From assembly GCF_000243455.1 (NCBI RefSeq), contig NZ_AGJL01000001.1, forward strand, positions 16,921-80,920: a stretch of 64,000 nt of DNA, given 5' to 3'. A model generated the notes under the pieces. It searched no databases. It was not told the origin of the DNA and saw only the letters and a program-made list of their open reading frames with translations. The translations under genes and the position numbers were made by a program. How positions within the stretch are numbered: the stretch's first letter is position 1; the number at the start of each line of letters is the position of its first letter. This document shows, in pieces, positions 56,069 through 64,000 of this stretch. Source of the DNA: Methanotorris formicicus Mc-S-70. GTDB lineage: Archaea > AGJL01 > Methanococci > Methanococcales > Methanococcaceae.

Positions 56069-58723
56069 TTAGCGGATGATTGCTATTGTATCCACAACAT
56101 CCTCAATATTTACTGCCTCAACAACTTCCCCTTCACTTACAATTGCCCTCTTGACGTCTTTTATGTGCTCTTTTGTTATTCTTCCCCATTCTGTCTCTAA
56201 TCCTTCACTCAATATTTTCTCAATGGTCTCCTCATCTGCATTTTTGATGAAGTCCATGACGTTCTTTGCATTCTTCTTGAATTCTGGACCTATTTTTGAT
56301 TTGTTTGGAATAACTTCAACAATCTTTTGCTCTAATGTTGGTTTTCCGAATATTATTTTTAATTCATTTATTTTCATCGCTCCTTTTATGTCCTCTTGGG
56401 ATTTTAAAAGACCTTCATAAGCATCTTTGTCATTTGTGTAAATCTCAACAACATTCAATGGTGCATTTAAAGGCATTCCCTTGTTTGCTTTGAATCTCCT
56501 TATTGAAGCAACTGCATTCTTAGCAACTTCTCCAATATATTCATTTTTGTCGCTAATGAACTCCCCTCTAACCTTTGGCCATGAGAAGTGGAGATTATCT
56601 ACCTTATAAATCTCTCCAACATAGTCAGCAAAGTGTGGTGTGAATGGTGCTATTAATTTCAATAAATTGCTTATTACATAGTATAATGTCCATTGTGCTT
56701 GTAATTTTGATTCTTCATCTTCATCTTTGCTGTATAACCTATGCTTAATCATCTCAATGTAATTGTCGCAAAACTCATGCCATACGAACTTTTGAATCTC
56801 AACTATTGTGTTAAATCTGTATGCCTCTAAGTCCTCTGTAACTCTTTTGATGAGTTTTTGCAATTTGCTTAAAATCCATAAGTCAACTGGATTATCTGTT
56901 TTTATTTCTTCTTTTTTAAGTTCCTCAATCAATTCATCATCAATATTCATCTTAGCAAACCTGCACGCATTCCAGAACTTCCTCAAAAACCTGTATCCAT
57001 AATCAACCTCTTTCCATGCAAATGGAACATCATCCCCAATTACACTATTACTTGCCCACAATCTTAAAGCATCTGCCCCATACTTCTCCGTTATCTCATC
57101 TGGCTCAACGACATTACCCCTACTCTTACTCATCTTATGCCCATCTTCACCAAACACCATTCCATTTATAACAATCTCATCCCATGGTTTCTTTTTAGTT
57201 AATGCTATGGATTTTACTATTGTATAGAATGCCCATGTCCTTATAATGTCGTGTCCTTGTGGTCTTAAATGAACTGGGTAGTGTTTTTTGAAGAATTCCT
57301 CATCATCTAACCACTTTGTAATTACCATTGGTGTTATTGATGAATCCATCCATGTGTCTAAAACATCCGTCTCTGGAATTAAATCATCGTTTCCACACTC
57401 ACAAGTGTATGGGCATTCTTTTGTTGGGTCTATTGGTAAGTCCCCTTCCTTAGCAACGATAATTTTTCCACATTTCTTACAGTACCAAACTGGTATTGGT
57501 GTAGCAAAGATTCTCTGCCTACTTATACACCAGTCCCAATCCATATCCTTAATCCAATTCAACAACCTTGTCTTCATGTGTTCTGGAACCCATTTTAATT
57601 CATTTGCTACCTTCTCTATTTCTGGGGCGAGTTTTCTAATATTTACAAACCACTGGTCTCCTACAATAATTTCAATTGGTGTCTTACATCTCCAACATAC
57701 ACCAACATTCTGCTTTATTGGTTCTTGTTTTATTAAGTAGTTCTCTTTCTTCAAGTCCTCAATTATCTTTACCCTTGCTTCTTCTGTTCTTAATCCCGCA
57801 TATTTTCCACAAATTTCAGTTAGGCATCCACTCTCATCAATTGCCTTCTTAACATCTAATCCATGCCTATTTACCCAAACAACGTCTGTCTTATCCCCAA
57901 ATGTACAAACCATTACAACCCCAGTACCAAACTCCATCTCAACGTCCTCATCAGGATAAACGGTAACCTCTTGGTTGAATAAAGGCACTCTAACCTTCTT
58001 TCCAATTACATCCTTGTATCTCTCATCCTCTGGGTGGACAACAATCCCAACACATGCAGCCATTAACTCTGGTCTTGTTGTTGCAATGGTTAAGTATTTA
58101 CTTTCATCATCAGCATAAGGGAATTTTATGTAGTTTAATTTTGATTCTCTCTCCTTATATTCTACCTCAGCAAATGCAATTGCTGTCTGACATCTTGGAC
58201 ACCAATTTACTGGGTGCTTCCCTCTATAAATTAAACCGTCATTATACATCCTAACAAATGCAACTTGGGACTTTCTCACATACTCTGGTTTCATTGTTAT
58301 ATATTCCCTATCCCAATCAATTGAAATACCGAGGGATTTTACCTGCTCCCTCATTCTTTTGATGTTTTGTTCTGTTAATTCAATACAGAGTTCTCTAAAT
58401 TTATGCCTATCAACATCTGATTTTGTTATGCCATGAATTTCCTCAACCTTAACCTCTGTAGGCAATCCGTGACAATCCCAACCTTGAGGAAAGAGAACAT
58501 TATATCCACTCATTCTCTTAAATCTCGCTATTATATCCATATAAGTCCAGTTCAATGCATGACCTAAGTGCATTCTTCCTGTTGGGTATGGTGGGGGAGT
58601 ATCTATAATATAAGGTGGTCTTTTCTCATCCCCCCTATCAAATTTGTAAATTTTGCTTTCTTCCCACTTCTTTTGAATTTCTTTCTCTATTACAATTGGT
58701 GGATAGTCCTTTGGCATTTCCAT
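56069..58723 (-). CDS. valS: valyl-tRNA synthetase
   Basis: Class I synthetase of 884 residues. The HIGH-type motif is [11 protein letters not shown] (about residues 48-58), the KMSKS motif lies in [13 protein letters not shown] (about 525), the editing domain holds [18 protein letters not shown] (about 210), and two zinc-like sets are seen in [11 protein letters not shown] and [15 protein letters not shown] with CECGN. The C-terminal region is helical and charged. Complete, 58 bases downstream of BioD's stop with convergent orientation. GGTGAACAATT precedes ATG 58723. Confidence 0.97.
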   Translation of the reverse strand: MEMPKDYPPIVIEKEIQKKWEESKIYKFDRGDEKRPPYIIDTPPPYPTGRMHLGHALNWTYMDIIARFKRMSGYNVLFPQGWDCHGLPTEVKVEEIHGITKSDVDRHKFRELCIELTEQNIKRMREQVKSLGISIDWDREYITMKPEYVRKSQVAFVRMYNDGLIYRGKHPVNWCPRCQTAIAFAEVEYKERESKLNYIKFPYADDESKYLTIATTRPELMAACVGIVVHPEDERYKDVIGKKVRVPLFNQEVTVYPDEDVEMEFGTGVVMVCTFGDKTDVVWVNRHGLDVKKAIDESGCLTEICGKYAGLRTEEARVKIIEDLKKENYLIKQEPIKQNVGVCWRCKTPIEIIVGDQWFVNIRKLAPEIEKVANELKWVPEHMKTRLLNWIKDMDWDWCISRQRIFATPIPVWYCKKCGKIIVAKEGDLPIDPTKECPYTCECGNDDLIPETDVLDTWMDSSITPMVITKWLDDEEFFKKHYPVHLRPQGHDIIRTWAFYTIVKSIALTKKKPWDEIVINGMVFGEDGHKMSKSRGNVVEPDEITEKYGADALRLWASNSVIGDDVPFAWKEVDYGYRFLRKFWNACRFAKMNIDDELIEELKKEEIKTDNPVDLWILSKLQKLIKRVTEDLEAYRFNTIVEIQKFVWHEFCDNYIEMIKHRLYSKDEDEESKLQAQWTLYYVISNLLKLIAPFTPHFADYVGEIYKVDNLHFSWPKVRGEFISDKNEYIGEVAKNAVASIRRFKANKGMPLNAPLNVVEIYTNDKDAYEGLLKSQEDIKGAMKINELKIIFGKPTLEQKIVEVIPNKSKIGPEFKKNAKNVMDFIKNADEETIEKILSEGLETEWGRITKEHIKDVKRAIVSEGEVVEAVNIEDVVDTIAIIR

Positions 58724-58756
58724 AATTGTTCACCATATATAGATTTTTTGCAATTC

Positions 58757-58856
58757 AAATGTTTGCGTTAAGATGACCATATAATTCACAATAACCATTA
58801 TTAAAACTCAAATTTGATACATGGATAAACCCCAATAAATTCGCAAACAACCTATA
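58757..58856 (-). repeat. decayed, inverted copy of the inverted-repeat element
   Basis: Read on the minus strand it begins TATAGGTTGTTTGCGAATTT and ends TTAACGCAAACAT, matching both ends of the 142-bp element with a shortened, diverged interior. It lies in the spacer upstream of valS, next to the C/D RNA gene. Confidence 0.55.
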
Positions 58857-58971
58857 TTAAAGGTGAATATATTAAAATATTTACTGTTATTTAATAAATT
58901 TAAATATTTAACTCTAAAATAGATGATTTTTACAATATTAACCAAAAATAATCAAAAAAATCATAAAAAAT

Positions 58972-59027
58972 GGCTCAGTTCGGGTAAGTATCATCATGCG
59001 TCAGATAACCCTCTTATCATCATAGCC
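58972..59027 (-). ncRNA. C/D box guide sRNA
   Basis: On the minus strand: C (ATGATGA, 59023-59017), a 12-base guide, D' (CTGA, 59004-59001), three-base spacer, C' (ATGATGA, 58997-58991), a 12-base guide, D (CTGA, 58978-58975), closed by GGCT/AGCC (59027-59024 with 58975-58972). All boxes are perfect and guide lengths are canonical. A TATA box centred 30 bases upstream is shared with uspA. Guide targets were not identified with confidence. Confidence 0.88.
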
Positions 59028-59050
59028 GTAAACAAAAATATTTTAGGTTA

Positions 59051-59062
59051 AGAATATATATA
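59051..59062. promoter_or_regulatory. shared TATA box between uspA and the C/D RNA
   Basis: The AT-palindromic stretch AGAATATATATA reads as a TATA box on both strands. It is about 47 bases before the uspA ATG and about 30 bases before the C/D RNA 5' end, the right distance for each, so a single element could drive both directions. Confidence 0.5.
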
Positions 59063-59103
59063 CCTAATGTGCAAAAATCTTACTAAAGTACTATGGTGAA
59101 AAT

Positions 59104-59550
59104 ATGTTATACAAAAAAATCGTTGTCCCTACTGATGGCTCAGAAGTTTCTATGGAAGCAGCAAGGCATGCTATTGAAATAGGAAAATTGATGAAGGCGG
59201 AAATTTATGCAATATATGTGGTAGATATAGCCCCGTTTATTGGACTCCCAACTGAGGGGTTATGGGAAACGATGAAGGAAATCTTAAATGAAGAGGGAGA
59301 AAAAGCACTAAAAAAGGTTAAAAAAATGTCTGAAGAATGTGGGGTAAATGTGAAATGTGAAATTTTAGAGGGGGTTCCTGCAAATGAAATCGTTGAATTC
59401 GCAGAAAAGAAAAGGGCAGATATCATAGTCATGGGAACCTCTGGAAAAACAGGATTGGATAGGTTTTTGTTGGGTAGTGTTGCTGAAAAGGTTATAAGAA
59501 ACGCTCATTGTCCAGTTTTGATTGTTAAAAAACAGGAAAAAGAAGAATAA
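59104..59550 (+). CDS. uspA: universal stress protein, ATP-binding type
   Basis: 148-residue UspA-fold protein of the ATP-binding class. VVPTDGSEVSMEAARHAIEI (about residues 7-26) and the ATP loop GTSGKTGLDRFLLGS (about 116-130, the G-2x-G-9x-G-S pattern) are present, followed by AHCPVLIV. Such proteins act as nucleotide-dependent switches in stress. Monocistronic, with the C/D RNA gene divergent upstream. Confidence 0.93.
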   Translation: MLYKKIVVPTDGSEVSMEAARHAIEIGKLMKAEIYAIYVVDIAPFIGLPTEGLWETMKEILNEEGEKALKKVKKMSEECGVNVKCEILEGVPANEIVEFAEKKRADIIVMGTSGKTGLDRFLLGSVAEKVIRNAHCPVLIVKKQEKEE

Positions 59551-59691
59551 TCCTTTTATTTTAATTTTTTAATTTTAGTTTATTTTACCTGCTCTTTTTT
59601 GAAGGCAAAGTTTTTAACTATTGAATTTAAATTATTGTTAAATCCTTAGTTTTTTTATGTGGATGGAAAATAATATATATGGTGGGTTGCA

Positions 59692-60765
59692 ATGGTTAAT
59701 CAAGATATTGAAGTAAGGAAGTTAGAACACATATTGGTTTGTAATTACTGCGATGTTGAATACAAAAAAGGAACACTCCTTGATAATGTTGAACTTATAC
59801 ATAGAGGCATTCCAGAGTGTGATTTGGAAGATATAGAAACCTCAATCAAATTGTTTGGAAAAACATTGGATGCTCCAATTATTGTTGCTGGAATGACTGG
59901 AGGACATAGTAAAGCAAAAGAAATTAACAAAAATATAGCAATAGCAATAGAAGAACTCAACTTAGGGATGGGTTTAGGTTCCCAAAGGGCTGCTATAGCA
60001 AATGAGGAATTAATCGATACCTATTCCATTGTTAGAGAATATACTAACTCATTAGTTATTGGAAACTTAGGAGCAGTTAATTTCATAAAAGATGGATGGA
60101 ATGAAGAGATTATTGATAAAGCAGTTGAAATGATAGATGCTGATGCTATTGCAATACACTTTAATCCACTACAAGAGGCTATTCAGCCAGAAGGTGACGT
60201 AAATTTCAAAGGTATGGAGATTTTAAGGAATATTATTTCTTCATACAAAAATAACCATAAAAACATCCCATTCATCGCAAAACAAGTGGGAGAAGGATTT
60301 TCAAAAGAAGATGCTGAGATAATAAGTAGTTTTGGCTTTGATGCCATTGATGTTGGCGGTAGTGGAGGAACTTCTTGGGCTGCGGTGGAGTTGTATAGGA
60401 TAAAAGATGAGGAATTTAGGGAATTGGCAGAGAACTTTACAAATTGGGGAATTCCAACTGCTGCATCAATATTTGAGGTTAGAAGTGTTTTTAATAAAAC
60501 TCTCATTGCCACTGGCGGAATAAGGAATGGAATAGATATAGCAAAGTCCATAGCCATTGGTGCAGATTGCTGTGGAATTGCTTTACCAATATTAAAGGCA
60601 GCATTAAAGAGTCCAGAAGAAGTAGTGAAGGTTTTAGAAAAATTTATAAAAGAACTAAAAATTGCCATGTTCTTAACTGGATGCGATAGTGTTGAAAAAC
60701 TAAAAAAAGCCCCATACATTGTCAAAGGAGAATTGAAAGATTGGATTTCTCAGAGGTTAGATTGA
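59692..60765 (+). CDS. fni: type 2 isopentenyl-diphosphate isomerase
   Basis: FMN- and NAD(P)H-dependent interconversion of IPP and DMAPP, the archaeal route to prenyl lipids. TIM barrel, 357 residues; visible are IIVAGMTGGHSKAKEIN (about 63-79), GLGSQRAAIANEE (about 93-105), HFNPLQEAIQPEGD (about 153-166), AKQVGEGFSKEDAE (about 200) and DVGGSGGTSW (about 221). It precedes RNase J and GGPP synthase on the same strand, so lipid precursor genes cluster here. Confidence 0.94.
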   Translation: MVNQDIEVRKLEHILVCNYCDVEYKKGTLLDNVELIHRGIPECDLEDIETSIKLFGKTLDAPIIVAGMTGGHSKAKEINKNIAIAIEELNLGMGLGSQRAAIANEELIDTYSIVREYTNSLVIGNLGAVNFIKDGWNEEIIDKAVEMIDADAIAIHFNPLQEAIQPEGDVNFKGMEILRNIISSYKNNHKNIPFIAKQVGEGFSKEDAEIISSFGFDAIDVGGSGGTSWAAVELYRIKDEEFRELAENFTNWGIPTAASIFEVRSVFNKTLIATGGIRNGIDIAKSIAIGADCCGIALPILKAALKSPEEVVKVLEKFIKELKIAMFLTGCDSVEKLKKAPYIVKGELKDWISQRLD

Positions 60766-60995
60766 GTAATTTCCATTGTTGTTTATCATTTTTACTGTTG
60801 GTGTTGTTTGTAATCTTGTTCATATGGTTATTATGTAATAAAAAGCAACATGCATGTTCTTCAAATTAAAATTTAAGTAGTATTTTGCATTTAAAACGCT
60901 ATTTGATTTATTTATAGGCAGTAGTGCCACTTTTGATTTGATTTCAAAACAGTAGAACTTAATTTTTTATTATAAAACATAAAGGATGTGATAAT

Positions 60996-62342
60996 TTGCA
61001 ATTAGAGGTTATTGCTATTGGTGGTTATGAGGAAGTTGGTAGAAACATGACTGCCGTTAATGTAGACGGAGAAATTGTAATTTTTGATATGGGAATAAGG
61101 TTAGATAGAGTAATGATTCATGAAGATACCGATATCTCAAAAATGCATAGTTTGAATTTAATTGAGATGGGTGTTATTCCAAACGATACAGTAATGAAAC
61201 ATGTTGAAGGTGAAGTTAAGGCTATTGTTTTAACACACGGGCATTTAGACCACATCGGTGCAATAACAAAATTGGCACATAGATATAACGCACCAATAAT
61301 TGGAACCCCATACACACTTGAACTTGTTAAAAGAGAGATATTGAGTGAGAAAAAATTTGATGTTAGAAATCCATTGGTAACTCTAAATCCCGGAGAAACA
61401 AAAGATTTAACACCTAACTTATCATTAGAATTTATAAGAGCAACCCACAGTATCCCAGATTCTGTTTTTGCTGCTTTACATACCCCTTATGGAGCAATTT
61501 TGTATGCAAATGACTTTAAATTTGACAACTTCCCAGTTGTTGGGGAGAGACCAGATTATAGGGCATTAAAAAGATTGGGGAAAAATGGGGTTATCTGCAT
61601 GATTTCAGAGAGTACGAGGGTAGATCATGAGGGGAAAACCCCATCAGAAATCATTGCCGCTAATTTATTAAAAAACGACTTACTTGGAACAGATAATGAA
61701 GGAAAGGGTGTTGTTGTAACAACATTCTCATCCCACATAGCAAGGATAAAATCCATAACAGAAATTGCTGTAAAAATGGATAGAATCCCCATTTTGTTGG
61801 GAAGGAGTATGATGAAGTATTGTGGTATTGCAGAAGATATTGGAATCGTTGAGTTTCCAGAAGGGACAAGAATGTACGGAGATCCATCAGCAATTGATAG
61901 TGCATTAAGAACCATTGCAAAAGAAGGTAAAGAAAATTATTTATTAATTGTCACTGGGCACCAGGGGGAAGAAGGTGCTGTTTTATCAAGAATGGCAACA
62001 AACAAAACCCCATATCAATTTGAAAAACACGATCAAGTTGTATTCTCAGCAGACCCAATTCCAAACCCAATAAACGCTGCCCAAAGGTATATGCTTGAGT
62101 CGAGATTAAAGTTACTCGGGGTGAGAGTGTTTAAAGGGGCACACGTATCTGGACACGCTGCAAAAGAGGACCACAGAGATATGATAAGATGGATTAATGC
62201 AGAGCATATAATCCCTTCACATGGAGACTTTAATTTAACAGCAAGTTATACAAAACTTGCAGAGGAAGAGGGTTATAGGTTAGGAGAGGATGTCCACTTA
62301 TTGAGAAATGGGCAGTGCTTAAGTTTTGAGAGGATAATTTAA
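60996..62342 (+). CDS. rnj: ribonuclease J (beta-CASP metallo-hydrolase)
   Basis: 5'-3' exoribonuclease acting in RNA decay. 448 residues; metallo-beta-lactamase motif VLTHGHLDHIGAITKL (about 74-89), ATHSIPDS (about 149), ILYANDFKFDN (about 168), beta-CASP motifs including FSSHIARIKSI and GHQGEEGAVLSRM (about 318), and VSGHAAKEDH (about 385). The TTG start at 60996 has GGATGTGAT upstream. The 230-base gap before it shows no gene or structure. It is followed 23 bases later by the prenyltransferase. Confidence 0.93.
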   Translation: MQLEVIAIGGYEEVGRNMTAVNVDGEIVIFDMGIRLDRVMIHEDTDISKMHSLNLIEMGVIPNDTVMKHVEGEVKAIVLTHGHLDHIGAITKLAHRYNAPIIGTPYTLELVKREILSEKKFDVRNPLVTLNPGETKDLTPNLSLEFIRATHSIPDSVFAALHTPYGAILYANDFKFDNFPVVGERPDYRALKRLGKNGVICMISESTRVDHEGKTPSEIIAANLLKNDLLGTDNEGKGVVVTTFSSHIARIKSITEIAVKMDRIPILLGRSMMKYCGIAEDIGIVEFPEGTRMYGDPSAIDSALRTIAKEGKENYLLIVTGHQGEEGAVLSRMATNKTPYQFEKHDQVVFSADPIPNPINAAQRYMLESRLKLLGVRVFKGAHVSGHAAKEDHRDMIRWINAEHIIPSHGDFNLTASYTKLAEEEGYRLGEDVHLLRNGQCLSFERII

Positions 62343-62365
62343 ATCAAATATTTGAGGTGGATGAG

Positions 62366-63325
62366 ATGTCAGAATTGTTTGATAATGAGATATTAAAGAA
62401 AATAGATGAGGAGTTAAAAACATATGTTGATAAAAATGATAAACTTTACAACGCCTCAAAACACCTTCTTTTTGCGGGAGGGAAGAGGATTAGACCATAT
62501 TTAGCAGTTTTAACATACAACCTAAAAAAGGACGATATTGAAGAAGTTCTCCCCCCTGCAGTTGCAGTTGAGTTGATTCACAACTATACGTTAATTCATG
62601 ACGACATCATGGATAACGACGATGAGAGGAGAGGAAAACCAACAGTTCATGTAGTTTATGGGGAACCAATTGCAATACTTGCAGGGGATTTACTCTATGC
62701 TAAGGCATTTGAGGCAATAACCAAGATAAAAGATAGCAAAAAGGCATACGAGGTTTTAAAAGTTTTAGCAAGGGCTTGTGTTGAGGTTTGTGAAGGGCAG
62801 GCAATGGATATGGAATTTGAAAACTACTTCCCATCGATGGATGAATACTTTGAGATGATTTCCAAAAAAACTGGGGCTTTGATTGTTGCTTCAGTTGAAA
62901 TTGGGGCCATTATGGCAGATTGTAATGAGGAAGAAAGAAAAGCACTTGCAGAATATGCAAAAAGGATTGGTATGACATTCCAAATTCAAGATGACGTTTT
63001 AGACTTGATTGGGGACAAAAAAACCATTGGGAAACCAGTTGGGAGCGATATAAAAGAAGGAAAAAAAACTTTAATGGCCATACATGCGATGGAAACATTA
63101 GATGAAGAAAAAAAGAAGAGGTTGTTGGAGATTTTGGGTAATGAGAATGCAACAGATGAGGAAGTTAAAGAGGCAATAGAAATCCTTAGCAACTCCATAG
63201 AATATGCAAAGGAATTGATGAAAAAGGCAACTAAAGAGGCAAAGGATTATTTAAAAATATTTGACAAAGATAAGAGAAAGAAATTAGAAGATATTGCTGA
63301 CTTTATAATCAATAGAATTTATTAA
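62366..63325 (+). CDS. idsA: geranylgeranyl diphosphate synthase
   Basis: Trans-prenyltransferase making the C20 chain of archaeal ether lipids (possibly also C15). First aspartate-rich motif IHDDIMDNDDERRGKPT (about residues 75-91), second FQIQDDVLDLIGD (about 208-220), and GGKRIRPYL (about 38). 319 residues. ATG 62366 follows GAGGTGGATG; GTG 62357 overlaps that signal and is rejected. Operon with RNase J, and the downstream DUF gene starts 20 bases later. Confidence 0.93.
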   Translation: MSELFDNEILKKIDEELKTYVDKNDKLYNASKHLLFAGGKRIRPYLAVLTYNLKKDDIEEVLPPAVAVELIHNYTLIHDDIMDNDDERRGKPTVHVVYGEPIAILAGDLLYAKAFEAITKIKDSKKAYEVLKVLARACVEVCEGQAMDMEFENYFPSMDEYFEMISKKTGALIVASVEIGAIMADCNEEERKALAEYAKRIGMTFQIQDDVLDLIGDKKTIGKPVGSDIKEGKKTLMAIHAMETLDEEKKKRLLEILGNENATDEEVKEAIEILSNSIEYAKELMKKATKEAKDYLKIFDKDKRKKLEDIADFIINRIY

Positions 63326-63345
63326 TTTATTAATTGGTGAATGTT

Positions 63346-63810
63346 ATGAAAATTCCAAGATTGTATGTTGAAGGAGAGGTAGAAAAGAATGAAGGAAGGA
63401 AAGTAGTTATTGAAAATGATGGGAAGGCCATTAGGTTTTTAGATAAAGATGAGGAATATGAGGGAGAAGGAAAAATATTATATCAAGTAATTTATGATGA
63501 CTTTGACAAATACATACTCCTCTCAAAATTAACAAGAGACGTTTTAATCCAATATCCAGATGGGAGGACAATAACCTATTTGAAAAAAGGAACTGAACTT
63601 TTGGAAATTCCTGCAGAAGGGTATGAAGTGCATCCTATTGTAGATTTTGGTTGCAGGGTTTTAGAGGGGCATAGGCTGGCTGCACTGGTTACCAGAAAAG
63701 GAGAAATTAGGTTTGTAAACACTCCAGTAACTGGAACAGTTGTATTTATGAAGGAAGTACCTACAAAAAGGGCAAACTATGTATTCTACATCCTCTCAGA
63801 AAAGTTTTAG
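63346..63810 (+). CDS. DUF2118-type protein
   Basis: A 154-residue protein I recall as an archaeal conserved family of unknown role. The C-terminal part has [41 protein letters not shown], which looks like a lipoyl/biotinyl-carrier-type beta barrel with a turn near TPVTGTV. The N-terminal 70 residues are charged beta strands. No modified lysine motif MKM is seen. GGTGA before ATG 63346 sets the start. It lies 20 bases after idsA. Confidence 0.65.
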   Translation: MKIPRLYVEGEVEKNEGRKVVIENDGKAIRFLDKDEEYEGEGKILYQVIYDDFDKYILLSKLTRDVLIQYPDGRTITYLKKGTELLEIPAEGYEVHPIVDFGCRVLEGHRLAALVTRKGEIRFVNTPVTGTVVFMKEVPTKRANYVFYILSEKF

Positions 63811-63841
63811 TGGGGGATCTGCTAGTGCCCATGTTATTTTA

Positions 63842-63983
63842 TATAGTTGTTTGCGAATTTTATTAAAATTTATTTATACACCCAAAATTTTTAAATGGTT
63901 GTTATTAGGTGTTAAATTTTAAAATAAGTTGTAATCTTCCTTGAATTTATTAGGTATTTTAATATTTAACGCAAACAACTATA
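63842..63983. repeat. 142-bp terminal-inverted-repeat element, copy 2
   Basis: TATAGTTGTTTGCG at one end and CGCAAACAACTATA at the other, spacing identical to copy 1 at 36754. Inner blocks such as GAATTTTA, TTAAATTTTAAAATA and GTATTTT are shared. It fills the last 190 bases of the window, after DUF2118, and encodes nothing. Confidence 0.75.
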
Positions 63984-64000
63984 ATTTTCACTTACTGATA

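Overview
The window is AT-rich, archaeal and methanogenic. Its gene content points to the Methanococcales, most likely the hyperthermophilic family Methanocaldococcaceae (a Methanocaldococcus or Methanotorris relative). The pointers are methanofuran synthesis (MfnA, MfnB), a methanogenesis-marker-9-type protein, Fae-Hps, type III RuBisCO, AglH/AglB N-glycosylation, archaeal Rpo7/Spt4/PCNA/GINS, GGTGA-type ribosome binding sites and stable-RNA promoters of the CCGAAA-TTTATATA kind. Gene identities come from motif recognition by eye; no database search was run.

Layout. 0-7 kb: a V4R-like fragment, the deaminase DadD, and a leftward run pyrK / fae-hps / TPP enzyme / zinc-ribbon protein / pstK. 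7-14 kb: a C/D guide RNA, divergent aglH and aglB, larC, and trm56, whose 3' end is built into a decayed insertion sequence. 14-20 kb: hisI, a PIN-ATPase-KH protein, purE, ndk, bioF and bioW. 20-26 kb: a small membrane protein, TusA/DsrE-like sulfur carriers, and a rightward run of a TIM-barrel protein, a PP-loop protein, an ApgM-like mutase and SepSecS. 26-38 kb: SNase-like protein, pilin, RuBisCO, PHP protein, fumarase alpha, MfnA, the rpoE-spt4-dpck-S24e-S27ae operon, S2P protease, CbiT, TrkA and GAPDH. 38.7-39.5 kb: a leftward stable-RNA cluster (Thr, Pro, Tyr, Lys, 5S, Asp). 40-49 kb: MfnB, tRNA-Arg with an att-like duplication, HisF, a MinD-like ATPase with a secreted protein, a FIST-HTH regulator split at an A7 slippery site, a candidate structured RNA, and a PLP enzyme divergent from a LysR regulator. 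49.7-55 kb: the information-processing cluster PCNA, GINS, L44e, S27e, aIF2-alpha and Nop10, then ArfB, a Cys-rich protein and an AAA ATPase. 55-64 kb: BioD, ValS, UspA, type 2 IPP isomerase, RNase J and geranylgeranyl diphosphate synthase.

Linked functions. PSTK and SepSecS together form the archaeal route from Ser-tRNA(Sec) to Sec-tRNA(Sec), so the organism very probably makes selenoproteins, although none was recognised here. BioW, BioF and BioD cover most of biotin synthesis. MfnA and MfnB belong to methanofuran synthesis, ArfB to the F420/riboflavin pathway, and CbiT to cobamide synthesis. Fae-Hps and RuBisCO belong to pentose and C1 metabolism.

The least explained items are two near-perfect C/D box guide RNAs, a 142-bp terminal-inverted-repeat element present in two intact and at least two decayed copies, the in-frame slippery heptamer in the FIST-HTH gene, a promoter-linked hairpin RNA at 47.5 kb, and several uncharacterised gene pairs.
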